This document shows positions 1 through 7,584 of a stretch of DNA of 17,740 bases, piece after piece. Origin of the DNA: Prevotellaceae bacterium UBA2744 (GTDB lineage: Bacteria > Bacteroidota > Bacteroidia > Bacteroidales > Bacteroidaceae); contig DEJQ01000002.1 in assembly GCA_002353575.1 (NCBI GenBank), forward strand, positions 253-17,992. The letters are read 5' to 3'. Below the pieces are notes generated by a model that worked only from the letters and a program-made list of their open reading frames with translations, was not told where the DNA came from and did no database searches. The number at the start of each line of letters is the position of its first letter. Positions within the stretch are counted from its first letter, which is position 1. The translations under genes were made by a program, and so were the position numbers.

Positions 1-26
1 AAAGAACTATCTCTTCTGTGCTTCAT
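1..26 (-). CDS. Probable 5' end of a divergent gene leaving the left edge (partial)
   Basis: Reading leftward from an ATG at 26-24, the frame stays open to the window edge and gives M-K-H-R-R-D-S-S. The support is positional: a very good Bacteroidetes promoter on the same strand ends at 42, which puts the ATG about 12 nt downstream of the expected transcription start, a normal leader length here. No other ATG lies between promoter and edge on this strand. Only eight codons are visible, so no product can be named, and a later start outside the window is possible. Confidence 0.4.
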
Positions 27-41
27 TGCTGAAAGCGGATG

Positions 42-72
42 CAAAGGTAGGAACTTTCTGCATACTGGCAAA
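42..72 (-). promoter_or_regulatory. Bacteroidetes-type promoter, leftward
   Basis: On the minus strand a -33 TTTG (72-69) is followed after 19 nt by a perfect -7 box TACCTTTG (49-42). This matches the TTTG-N19-21-TAnnTTTG consensus of the Bacteroidetes primary sigma factor. It would transcribe out of the left edge, into the partial gene starting at 26. Confidence 0.7.
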
Positions 73-195
73 AACTTCGTGATATTTTTTTCAAAAAAAG
101 ACAGCATTTTTTACTTTACACTCATAAACGAACATAAATTTAGTCACAAAAGGACATTCCGCGAAGAAAAGAAACAAGATTTTGACGATTCATCT

Positions 196-251
196 CCAGG
201 CTACATATTTATGATGGGAAGACCCAGACTACATATTTATGATGGGAAGAC
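196..251. repeat. 28-bp tandem duplication
   Basis: Two adjacent 28-bp units (196-223 and 224-251) differ at a single base, G at 200 against A at 228. The 23-bp core containing ACATATTTATGATGGGAAGA is identical in both. This is a recent-looking tandem duplication, or a two-unit remnant of a longer array. No function is evident. Confidence 0.85.
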
Positions 252-408
252 ATTGTGCTATAAATATATTGATAAAGACAGAGTAGTATAATATATAAAT
301 AATGTATATATATTCATGCTTATCTGGCATTCTTAGAACAAATGCAAGATTTTATATGTAAAAAAACTACTTTTTTGAGAATAAAGAAAAAAAATGTCAT
401 ACATTTGT

Positions 409-603
409 AAAGCGCATTGCACTTAAGAGAATCACTGTTAAGATAACAGACAGCCCTACGCATCACGCGCAAAGCTGTCAAATAATCTTTAATAAAAATA
501 ACCAAAGTTCATACTGGCGTCGTCACGACGAGTTTAATAGTATGTGATTGTATATTTCTCTGTGCAATGCGCTTTTTTCGTGTATGGACATACAAAAAGC
601 GCA
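409..603. repeat. Inverted repeats around an AGCGCA core
   Basis: A 14-bp word at 409-422 (AAAGCGCATTGCAC) recurs as its perfect reverse complement at 562-575. The second arm also pairs locally: TGCGCTTTTT at 568-577 is the reverse complement of 594-603, and inside that loop GTATG (582-586) pairs with CATAC (589-593). The middle segment could therefore form two mutually exclusive structures, one long-range and one local. It could be a transcribed structured RNA or simply a repeat remnant; no T-tract follows to suggest a terminator. Confidence 0.6.
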
Positions 604-627
604 GAACCGTTATTTCTCTATAAAATT

Positions 628-750
628 GAATTGAGGTCCTGGAAACTACCTTACGAAGAAAATATAGAAAAAAGTAACAATCCCACGCATATCGTGGAAA
701 CTGCACAATTTTTCCTTGCCTCGTAGTTGAAATTTTCCAGGTTTCAATTC
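628..750. repeat. Imperfect inverted repeat bounding a ~120-bp segment
   Basis: The left arm (628-645) and the reverse complement of the right arm (733-750) share GAATTGA and CCTGGAAA, with mismatches and one indel between. A small perfect hairpin, CCACG (683-687) with CGTGG (693-697), lies between them. The layout resembles a small non-autonomous element or a transcribed hairpin, but no flanking target-site duplication is obvious and the arms are degenerate. Confidence 0.35.
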
Positions 751-897
751 ACAAGTATTTATGTACTGTTCAAGTATAAAATCAGTTAACAATGTCACTA
801 TAGACATAAACCAAGCGCAAATGTATAGTAAATTTCAATAACTTTCAAATTAGTTCATAAAAAACAACATAAAAGTCACATTTTTTCACCAAAGTCC

Positions 898-928
898 TTT
901 ATGATTTCTGAATTTTGTCTTATATTTG
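898..928 (+). promoter_or_regulatory. Promoter of the LamG/CBM-type secreted protein
   Basis: A perfect -7 box TATATTTG lies at 921-928, with a weaker -33 match TTTA at 898-901 after 19 nt. Transcription would begin near 932-936, giving a leader of about 40 nt before the ATG at 974. The box includes the TTG at 926 that would otherwise be the most upstream start, so that start cannot be real. Confidence 0.6.
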
Positions 929-973
929 CCACTGGAAACTATCTTATTTTATTTATTAACCTTATTTGACAAA

Positions 974-3900
974 ATGCGTATGAGAAAGTCGTTCACATTT
1001 CTTGTAGCATTAGCTCTTTCTATTGGAGCGAATGCTCAGTCCCTTCCACGGGCAGTCTATACACTTGATTTCGAGGGGTCCACAAGTGTAGCAGAATTTA
1101 GTGGCAAACAAATTGGCGAAGGAGCCTTGCTCCAATCCGACGATCCGAATTTCGGAATCTACTATCAGAATGCTCCCACAAAAGCGGATGCAGTAAAAGC
1201 CTCAAACTATCTGCGTGTTGAGAACGAAGGTCTTGCAAAGGCTGCAAGCAACACTAAGGATGGTGCTATCTCCATTAGCCTGTGGGTAAATCCCACCCTT
1301 GCAAATACTGAATTCAAAGATGTGAATTATTACTACACGGTATTATTTGGTTTCTATCCAACATGGATGCGTGATGTTACTACTAAGGACGGGTGGAACG
1401 GCCCGTTCAATATAAACAGCCGCCTATGGATGCAGATTAACGACTGGCAAGGCTGTTGGGATGATTTCACGAACGAGGAGAATGTGAATGCAGCGAACAA
1501 AGAAAGTACAGACTGGCTAAAGCAGAAAATCACAAAGGAGATACAGAAAGATGACGAAGGCAATGAAACGGAGGCTGATGTACCAACAGGTTTTGATGAC
1601 AACTGGCATCATGTGGCACTTGTCTTGTCTGAGAATGAAAACACCACCTCGCTCTATGTTGACGGGGAGCTACAAAACCAATGGACAAATAAAGAAGGAT
1701 TCTATAACAACGGACAATTCTTCCAACATCTAATAGCCGGAACATATACAGACCTCTACCTTCCAGGTGTGGCTCAATGGGATTGGAATGATCCTTGTCC
1801 TGCCTTTGCGTATGACGACATCACATTCTATGCAGGTGGTCTGTCGGCTGAGCAGATTCAACTTATCATGAATATAAAGTCGGGCAACATAGGCGATGCA
1901 GAGCGACTGATTATCGCTCAAGGCCAACTTGAGAACACGATGGACGTAGCAAACGACTATTCAAGCACATTGGCAGATGCAGGTTTACAGACACTGGCAG
2001 ATGCACTTGGTGATTACGTTTTGGAGATAGATCCGTTAAGCTATACCACGGTAGTTGCCGTCAATGCAGAGATTGCAAAGATTCAGGCAATGATTGATGC
2101 CGACCAAGTTGTTTTGGAAGCCCTTAAAGCCGCAGACAAGAAAATTCAAAACTACACTGCTTATGGCGCAGCTACAGGCTTCAACGGCATTAACGACTTC
2201 AGCACAGCCATCGATAATGCTAAAACGAGTCTTGACAATGTGGAGTCAGTTGAAACCATAGTCGCAGCTATGACTACTTTGGAACAGGCTAGGATTAAGT
2301 ATATCTTCACACAGACTGGCGACGTGATTGACGTAACCCGTGTAATAGACAATCCGTGGTTTGTCGATGAGACATATGAACCGACTGTGTCAGACAATGC
2401 CATAACATATGAAGATTACGACTTGGCTGCACAGAATCTGAGTTACGGCAATTGGTCCATGCCTGTTCCTGACGCCCTTAAGGGTGCATCCGACTATCGT
2501 CTGATGTTGACGAACGGTCGCACAACAGCCAATCTTTTCCACAGTTCAACTGTAGCAAATATAGTATTAGATGTACAGCAGACAATTACAGACCTGCCTG
2601 CAGGCTACTATGAGGTAAGCGCTGACATGAGTTCTACTTCGAAACCTACCAACAATCATGTATATGCTCAGTCAGGAGGCTTTACAAAGGTATCTCCCAA
2701 TGCCACATCATTCCCGACATTCATAGGTGAGATAGCCACACCTGAACAGGCTGTAGATGGATGGATCAACCTAACCACCAATAAAGTATATGTGGGTGAA
2801 GACGGCACTCTGACGATCGGGGCGACTTCCACGACAGACGGCACTGCTTACACAGGCTGGTTCTGTGTAACAAACTTCCGTCTCAAATACTATGGAACAG
2901 AGTACAATATGGACAATGATGTTCAAATCAAGTCTGATGATGTAAATGCACTCATTACAGAGCTGAACTGGCAAGGCGATATAACCAATGCTACAAACCG
3001 GTATAACACAATAATCAACTCTGATGCTGACGCTTATACAAAGGTATCCCAACTGACAGAACTTGAAGATTTAATCAACTCATGGATTTCCAAGGAGGAA
3101 GCATTCGATATCCTAAACTTGCTGACTATACGTCTGGAAGAGACAGAAGGCGAAACAGCGATATCCGTTTACACTATTGCCACCAATTACGTAAGCAATA
3201 TGTTAAACAGCGAAACGATGTCTGTTGATAATATCGAGGCACTTAATTCAATCTATACCCCTTACATTGAGTTGGCAACGACTGCACAGGCTGCCGCAGA
3301 CTGGGGCACAAATGCAGCAAACAGTGCCGCTTCAGCTATCGCAGACAACCTGACTGGCAACGAAGGTGACAAGGAGGCTATCGAAGCAGAAACGGATAAA
3401 CTGATTGCAACCATGAAGTCGTCTATCACTGATTTTGAAGCAAGTCTTGAGTCGCCCAAGGACATTACTTTCCTTGTAGGCGACGCATCCTTCGACGGCA
3501 ACAAGTCAACAGCATGGACAAGAGACGGCAACATTAATGGAACCGTTTCATACAATGAAATTGAGTTCTGGAATACCACATTCAACATTCATCAGACTAT
3601 CACAAACATGCCTAAGGGCGTATATAAAGTCACAGTCTCAGGATTCTACCGTGACGGAGACTTCCAGGTAATGAATGAAGAGACAGGGACATACGTCTCC
3701 AACTTCCCCACTCTGATAGCCAACAACATTACTAAGCTGCGCGAAGACACTGACTCTACAATATACGACTCACACGCCAATGTATATCTCTATGCTAAGA
3801 CAAGCAACGGCTCAAGAGGTTCGTCTCTCGTTTCGCTCGTCAGCGACTCAATAGAATTCTACGAGGACGACAAAGACACATTCCTTGATGACCTCGGCGT

Positions 3901-4309
3901 AGAGCACAACATCTCTGAATACACCACTCTGAGTGCAGAAACCGATAACCCGATCATCTATTATACCAGCTCGATGGTAACTGCCTACGACATGATCACT
4001 AATCGCAATCTGTTCAAGGACAACGAAGTGGTATTCGTAGTTGCAGAGGACAATGATGACATAACCATAGGAGTAAGGAAAGACAAGGGAATACAATACG
4101 ATTGGGCTCTGTTCGACAATTTCCGTCTCTTCTACGTAGGGCAGGAAACACCTGATGCTATTGCAGAAATCGACGATAGCAACGCAATAGCCAAGCCTAC
4201 TTCTGTTGCCTACTACACCATCAGCGGAGCTCAGGTTCTGAAACCTCAAGGCGGCATATACATTGTGAAGTATGCAAACGGTAAGACAGCCAAGCAGTAC
4301 TTCAAGTAA
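974..4309 (+). CDS. Large secreted LamG / carbohydrate-binding-type protein with T9SS-like C-terminus
   Basis: The protein has 1111 residues from ATG 974; the ATG at 980 is an alternative. A signal peptide (MRMRKSF, hydrophobic core, ANA|Q at about residue 21) is clear. Residues ~28-300 look like a LamG/concanavalin fold: strand-rich, with W211-H-H-V followed by LYVDGELQ and a late YDDITFY. A helical spacer rich in A, D and T follows (~315-450). Two galactose-binding-like beta modules come next (~452-640 and ~829-1056), each with a Q-T-I-T-(D/N)-(L/M)-P-(A/K)-G motif and a closing F-R-L-(K/F)-Y segment, separated by a second helical spacer. The last ~50 residues (TISGAQV, GGIYIVK, final basic YFK) resemble the C-terminal sorting domain of type IX secretion substrates in Prevotella. 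No catalytic motif is recognised. I infer an exported glycan-binding or adhesion-type protein. It is a monocistronic unit with its own promoter and terminator. Confidence 0.85.
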   Translation: MRMRKSFTFLVALALSIGANAQSLPRAVYTLDFEGSTSVAEFSGKQIGEGALLQSDDPNFGIYYQNAPTKADAVKASNYLRVENEGLAKAASNTKDGAISISLWVNPTLANTEFKDVNYYYTVLFGFYPTWMRDVTTKDGWNGPFNINSRLWMQINDWQGCWDDFTNEENVNAANKESTDWLKQKITKEIQKDDEGNETEADVPTGFDDNWHHVALVLSENENTTSLYVDGELQNQWTNKEGFYNNGQFFQHLIAGTYTDLYLPGVAQWDWNDPCPAFAYDDITFYAGGLSAEQIQLIMNIKSGNIGDAERLIIAQGQLENTMDVANDYSSTLADAGLQTLADALGDYVLEIDPLSYTTVVAVNAEIAKIQAMIDADQVVLEALKAADKKIQNYTAYGAATGFNGINDFSTAIDNAKTSLDNVESVETIVAAMTTLEQARIKYIFTQTGDVIDVTRVIDNPWFVDETYEPTVSDNAITYEDYDLAAQNLSYGNWSMPVPDALKGASDYRLMLTNGRTTANLFHSSTVANIVLDVQQTITDLPAGYYEVSADMSSTSKPTNNHVYAQSGGFTKVSPNATSFPTFIGEIATPEQAVDGWINLTTNKVYVGEDGTLTIGATSTTDGTAYTGWFCVTNFRLKYYGTEYNMDNDVQIKSDDVNALITELNWQGDITNATNRYNTIINSDADAYTKVSQLTELEDLINSWISKEEAFDILNLLTIRLEETEGETAISVYTIATNYVSNMLNSETMSVDNIEALNSIYTPYIELATTAQAAADWGTNAANSAASAIADNLTGNEGDKEAIEAETDKLIATMKSSITDFEASLESPKDITFLVGDASFDGNKSTAWTRDGNINGTVSYNEIEFWNTTFNIHQTITNMPKGVYKVTVSGFYRDGDFQVMNEETGTYVSNFPTLIANNITKLREDTDSTIYDSHANVYLYAKTSNGSRGSSLVSLVSDSIEFYEDDKDTFLDDLGVEHNISEYTTLSAETDNPIIYYTSSMVTAYDMITNRNLFKDNEVVFVVAEDNDDITIGVRKDKGIQYDWALFDNFRLFYVGQETPDAIAEIDDSNAIAKPTSVAYYTISGAQVLKPQGGIYIVKYANGKTAKQYFK

Positions 4310-4342
4310 GAAAAGATTCACACATTATTAATTATAAATGCA

Positions 4343-4380
4343 GAGGGCAGATGAGAAAATTCATCTGCTCTCCTTTTTTT
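4343..4380 (+). terminator. Intrinsic terminator of the LamG/CBM protein gene
   Basis: A 12-bp stem, 4343-4354 with 4361-4372, contains one G-T wobble, closes a 6-nt loop and is followed by seven T (4374-4380). It lies 34 bp after the stop codon. Confidence 0.9.
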
Positions 4381-4381
4381 A

Positions 4382-4426
4382 CTCCGAAGAGGAAAACTTT
4401 TTCCTCCGAAGAGAAAAAAGTTTTCC
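4382..4426. repeat. Short direct repeat and hairpin between terminator and engB
   Basis: CTCCGAAGAG occurs at 4382-4391 and 4404-4413, a 22-bp period. The intervening bases form a perfect 12-bp inverted repeat, GGAAAACTTTTT (4391-4402) with AAAAAGTTTTCC (4415-4426). It sits directly after the terminator T-tract and upstream of the engB promoter. It may be a second backup hairpin or a dispersed intergenic repeat. Confidence 0.6.
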
Positions 4427-4508
4427 TGCGCACAGTAGCAAAAAAGCCTGTGCACACGAGTTAAACGCCCCCTGCTCCACACCAGGAAACAAAACAATGT
4501 ATTTCAAA

Positions 4509-4540
4509 TTTGCTAATACAGAAATAATTCATTACCTTCG
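4509..4540 (+). promoter_or_regulatory. Promoter of the engB operon
   Basis: A -33 TTTG (4509-4512) is followed after 20 nt by the -7 box TACCTTCG (4533-4540), one mismatch from TAnnTTTG. The same TTCG variant occurs in the proposed rho and alpha-2-macroglobulin promoters here. The leader before the ATG at 4564 would be about 20 nt. Confidence 0.75.
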
Positions 4541-4563
4541 TGCACTAAAGAATTGACAATAAC

Positions 4564-5166
4564 ATGAATATTATATCAGCAGAGTACAAAAGTTCAAGTC
4601 CGAGAGCAGACATGTGTCCGCAGTCGGACATGCCTGAATATGCGTTCATAGGCAGGAGTAACGTAGGAAAATCGTCACTTATCAATATGCTGACCGGCCG
4701 GTCTAAACTTGCGAAGACTTCACAGACCCCGGGCAAGACCCTGCTGATAAACCATTTCCTGATAAACGGCGAATGGTATCTGGTCGATTTGCCAGGCTAC
4801 GGATATGCACAGAGAGGCAAGCGCGAGATGGACAAACTGAAGAATCTGATAGAGCACTACGTATTGGACCGCATCCAGATGACCCTTCTCTTTGTACTTA
4901 TAGACATCAGGCACGAGCCGCAAAAGAAAGACCTGGATTTCCTGCAGTTCTGCGGAGAGAACGGCATTCCGATAGCGTTGGTCTTCACAAAAGCCGACAA
5001 ACTGACAAGGGTGAAAGTCAGGGCGAACGTAGAGAGTTATCTTGACGTGCTTAAAGAACAGTGGGAAGAGTTGCCGCCCTACTTCGTAACCAGTAGCGAA
5101 CGTGGTACGGGACGCGAAGAAATGCTGTCATATATAGAATCTATCAACAAAAAACTTAACCAATGA
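4564..5166 (+). CDS. engB: Ribosome biogenesis GTPase EngB (YsxC/YihA)
   Basis: EngB is a TRAFAC-class GTPase needed in many bacteria for late assembly of the large ribosomal subunit. The 200-residue length is normal for the family. All G motifs are visible: G1 GRSNVGKS (30-37), the G2/switch I region with TSQTPGKT (52-59), G3 DLPGYG (75-80), G4 TKAD (142-145) and a G5-like TSSE near the C-terminus. The ATG at 4564 suits the promoter ending at 4540 and leaves only a short N-terminal extension before the G1 strand. It overlaps the next gene by 4 bp (ATGA), so the two are probably co-transcribed and translationally coupled. Family assignment is secure; the role is from family knowledge. Confidence 0.97.
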   Translation: MNIISAEYKSSSPRADMCPQSDMPEYAFIGRSNVGKSSLINMLTGRSKLAKTSQTPGKTLLINHFLINGEWYLVDLPGYGYAQRGKREMDKLKNLIEHYVLDRIQMTLLFVLIDIRHEPQKKDLDFLQFCGENGIPIALVFTKADKLTRVKVRANVESYLDVLKEQWEELPPYFVTSSERGTGREEMLSYIESINKKLNQ

Positions 5167-7319
5167 AAAAAATATTATTAATTGGGCTGAAGATACTGGG
5201 ATGCATCACAGCACTGGCAGTCGTATTGGCTGTAGCTGCCGCATTTATCGTAAACTCGCCGTCGATACAGAATAAAGTGCAGCGCCAGGCAACTACCATG
5301 CTTGCAGAGAAACTGGGCACTAAGGTTGAGATAGACAGCGTAAGCATTGACGTATGGAAAGGAGGCGTAAGGCTCTACCACCTGAGATTGTGGGATCAGA
5401 GGGGAGGCGAAATGCTTAAGGTTGACACCGTACGGGTATCGCTTGGCATCTGGGCTTTGACTCAGAGGAATCTGGAACTGAAGGAGGCCACCTTGGCTGG
5501 CTGCAAGGCGAATCTGTACAAGATTATGCCGGACACTGTAGCCAACTACCAGTTCATCATCGATAGTCTGAAGCGCAAACCCACCGCTGACACGACTGTG
5601 AAGCCAAAGACAAAGAAAAAGAAATTCTCGTTCGACATAGGCAAGGTTACGCTGCGTCGCATTGAGGTGAATTATGAGACAAAGCGGTTATTTATCCTTC
5701 CAATAGCAAGGAGCAAGAACTCAAAGGCCCTAATTAAGGCTGAAAAGCGTAAGGGCATAAAGAATCCGCCAACTGAGGAAATCAGATGGCTGATGCAAAA
5801 GATAAAACTTGGCGAACTCGTCTATAAGAAAGCACATTTCGGAAAACACAACAAGGGTAAGCTGACAATACGGAATCTATCTTACTGGAACGACAACGGT
5901 CTGCCCAGAAAGAATACCATAAAAAAGAAACGCGGATGGTTCGACGCCAAACATATGGACGTCACCATGAACATGGATATCGACGTAAACTACCTGGAGG
6001 CTGACAGTATTGCTGTTGCACTGACTAACGCGACAGCCGTTGACTCTTTGACCGGATTTGACATAAGCGACCTGCGCCTCAAAGCCACTCTGAAGAAAGG
6101 AATAGCCAGGATAAGTGATTTTCATGTGACACAGCAGCAGAACACGACACTGGAGTTCGACAGTGCCACAATGGTATTGCCAAGCAAGAAGACAGGACAG
6201 AAACTGTATTACAAGACATCGGAAATCAGAGGAAAGACCTTGCTGAAGGACATCTCGCGTCCCTTTGCCCCTATGCTGAAAGGATTTGAAATGCCATTGG
6301 AGTTGAAGGTGCAAGTAGAAGGAACCGACACGACCATGTTTTTCAACAACATCTATGTATATACTCCCGACAGTCTGATCCAAGTATATGCCTATGGTGA
6401 CATGAAGGACATGATAAACAAATACGATCTTGCCATACACTTCACCGTGACGAAGATGATAGCAAAGGGCAACATCAAGCAGAGAATCATCAATCAGTTC
6501 ACCGTGAAGAAGTACATGATGAAGCAGCTGAACAAACTGGGTAACATAAGATACAAGGGAAACATATATATATTGTGGCGGCGTGAACAATTCGACGGAA
6601 CACTGGGTACAGCCCTTGGCGGACTGAACTTCAACTTCCACTTGGACGAAGAAAACAAATATCTGGTAGGACAGGTATCAAGCCGGTCGCTCGACCTGGC
6701 AAAGCTTACCGACATGAAGGATCTGGGCAAACTCGTATGTAATGCCTCATTCCGGTTCGACATCTCAAAACCGCGTACAGCTCAGATGCGAAAGAAGATA
6801 GGCGGCAAACTTCCGATGGGACGCGTAGATGCAAAAATCGAGGAAGCCTATTTCAAGAAGATAAAATTCTCAAACATATTTGCGACCATAGAGAGCAACG
6901 GAGCCATAGCGAACGGAAATATAGTAATGAAGGGCAAACGAGTTGACGGTCTGTGTAAGTTCTCATTCACCAACACCGACTCCATTTCCAAGATGAAAAT
7001 AAAGCCTGGAATACGTTTCCACAAACTGTCTGACGAGGACAAGGCTCTAAAAGCAAAGAAGAAAGCAGAAAAGGCTGCCGCTAAAGAGAAAGCTGCAAAG
7101 GAAAAGGCTGCCGCTAAAGAGAAAGCTGCAAAGGAAAAGGCTGCAGCAAAGGAGAAAGCCGCAAAGGAGAAGGCTGCACAAAAGGAAAAGGAAACCCAGG
7201 AAAAAGCAGCCAGAAAAGCAGCCAAGAAGGCAGAGAAGGAACGCAAGAAAGCTGAGAAGGCAGCTGCTAAAGAGGCCGCAGAGAGAGAGAAGGCTGCAAA
7301 GGCAGCTGCCACGGAATAA
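5163..7319 (+). CDS. AsmA-like membrane-anchored envelope protein with Lys/Ala-rich C-terminal repeats
   Basis: The 718-residue protein starts with a basic end (MKK) and a long hydrophobic segment (~residues 4-30), which fits a single inner-membrane anchor with a periplasmic body. The next stretch, with AEKLGTKVEIDSVSIDVW and then L-R-L-W-D and D-T-V-R-V-S-L (~48-95), is typical of the N-terminus of AsmA/TamB-like proteins, which have beta-rich bodies and act in outer-membrane assembly or lipid transport. The middle is beta-rich with basic patches. From about residue 628 the protein becomes a charged helix of A, K and E built on a degenerate 11-residue repeat, probably a rigid coil. The start ATG overlaps the engB stop by 4 bp. 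The exact role is unknown; the AsmA-like assignment rests on the N-terminal pattern and overall architecture. Confidence 0.75.
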   Translation: MKKILLIGLKILGCITALAVVLAVAAAFIVNSPSIQNKVQRQATTMLAEKLGTKVEIDSVSIDVWKGGVRLYHLRLWDQRGGEMLKVDTVRVSLGIWALTQRNLELKEATLAGCKANLYKIMPDTVANYQFIIDSLKRKPTADTTVKPKTKKKKFSFDIGKVTLRRIEVNYETKRLFILPIARSKNSKALIKAEKRKGIKNPPTEEIRWLMQKIKLGELVYKKAHFGKHNKGKLTIRNLSYWNDNGLPRKNTIKKKRGWFDAKHMDVTMNMDIDVNYLEADSIAVALTNATAVDSLTGFDISDLRLKATLKKGIARISDFHVTQQQNTTLEFDSATMVLPSKKTGQKLYYKTSEIRGKTLLKDISRPFAPMLKGFEMPLELKVQVEGTDTTMFFNNIYVYTPDSLIQVYAYGDMKDMINKYDLAIHFTVTKMIAKGNIKQRIINQFTVKKYMMKQLNKLGNIRYKGNIYILWRREQFDGTLGTALGGLNFNFHLDEENKYLVGQVSSRSLDLAKLTDMKDLGKLVCNASFRFDISKPRTAQMRKKIGGKLPMGRVDAKIEEAYFKKIKFSNIFATIESNGAIANGNIVMKGKRVDGLCKFSFTNTDSISKMKIKPGIRFHKLSDEDKALKAKKKAEKAAAKEKAAKEKAAAKEKAAKEKAAAKEKAAKEKAAQKEKETQEKAARKAAKKAEKERKKAEKAAAKEAAEREKAAKAAATE
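7074..7172 (+). repeat. 33-bp coding tandem repeat (three units)
   Basis: Units at 7074-7106 and 7107-7139 are identical; a third at 7140-7172 differs at several mainly third-codon positions. Each encodes 11 residues of the A-A-A-K-E-K-A-A-K-E-K type. The two identical copies suggest recent slippage or unequal crossover, so copy number may vary between strains. Confidence 0.85.
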
Positions 7320-7351
7320 CTTCCTAAAAGGGCACAAATCCAGAAACAAGA

Positions 7352-7404
7352 CGAAAATTGGAAAGTTTTTTTGCTTAGACAGAAAATTTTTCAATTTTCG
7401 TTTT
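7352..7404 (+). terminator. Possible weak terminator after the engB operon
   Basis: CGAAAATTG (7352-7360) is the perfect reverse complement of 7392-7400, and four T then TTATTTT follow. The stem is AT-rich and the loop is long (31 nt), so this is a weaker candidate than the other terminators in the window. The engB operon may instead rely on Rho-dependent termination. Confidence 0.3.
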
Positions 7405-7433
7405 CTTATTTTCGATTATAGTTCGTATCTTCG
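7402..7433 (+). promoter_or_regulatory. Proposed rho promoter
   Basis: A -7 box TATCTTCG (7426-7433) has a -33-like TTTC (7402-7405) 20 nt upstream. This would give an unusually long rho leader of roughly 150 nt, containing the palindrome at 7471-7488 and the hairpin at 7536-7558. The -33 match is imperfect. Confidence 0.5.
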
Positions 7434-7470
7434 CAGCGTTTTAGGAATTATTGTGATTGTACTAAAACAT

Positions 7471-7488
7471 TCTGATTATATAATCAGA
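7471..7488. promoter_or_regulatory. 18-bp perfect palindrome in the rho leader
   Basis: TCTGATTATATAATCAGA is a perfect 18-bp palindrome about 40 bp downstream of the proposed rho promoter. It could be the operator of a dimeric regulator or, with no loop, a weak RNA cruciform. No regulator is encoded nearby. Function is inference. Confidence 0.5.
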
Positions 7489-7535
7489 TTGCTTAAATCC
7501 ATTACCAACATTATTTATTATATAGAAACAAAAGC

Positions 7536-7558
7536 ATGACCAGCTTCAATATGGTCAT
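7536..7558 (+). promoter_or_regulatory. Small hairpin upstream of the rho start
   Basis: ATGACCA (7536-7542) pairs perfectly with TGGTCAT (7552-7558) around a 9-nt loop, ending 26 nt before the rho ATG. It would be in the leader transcript and could affect initiation. Rho is autogenously controlled through its leader in E. coli; whether that applies here is not visible. Confidence 0.35.
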
Positions 7559-7584
7559 ACTGAACGATATATACTATAAGTCTT

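Larger units (their letters stand above)
73..897. other. Long AT-rich intergenic region without a convincing gene
   Basis: About 820 bp between two divergent promoters. Short open frames exist on both strands but none has a start with a promoter at the right distance, a recognisable family or coding-like composition. What it does hold is structure: a 28-bp tandem duplication (196-251), a 14-bp perfect inverted repeat (409-422 with 562-575), a hairpin at 568-603, small hairpins at 518-530 and 683-697, and an imperfect inverted repeat whose arms lie at 628-645 and 733-750. These are listed separately where they merit it. Runs of T and A are frequent throughout. Confidence 0.6.

Noticed and set aside
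79..291. 70-codon open frame on the plus strand
   Set aside because: It runs through the 28-bp tandem duplication, has a low-complexity start and no promoter at the right distance.
509..726. Overlapping 60-65 codon open frames on both strands
   Set aside because: They read through inverted repeats and hairpins, have no recognisable family and no promoter; best seen as chance frames in AT-rich intergenic DNA.
926..973. Upstream TTG start for the LamG/CBM protein
   Set aside because: The TTG lies inside the -7 promoter box, and the signal peptide begins properly at the ATG at 974.
4338..4556. 72-codon open frame between the LamG protein gene and engB
   Set aside because: It spans the terminator, the hairpin repeat and the engB promoter, so it cannot be transcribed as one unit from a plausible promoter.
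5877..6641. 254-codon minus-strand open frame within the AsmA-like gene
   Set aside because: It is an antisense shadow of a well-supported gene, with a Cys/His/Val-rich composition and no family signature.
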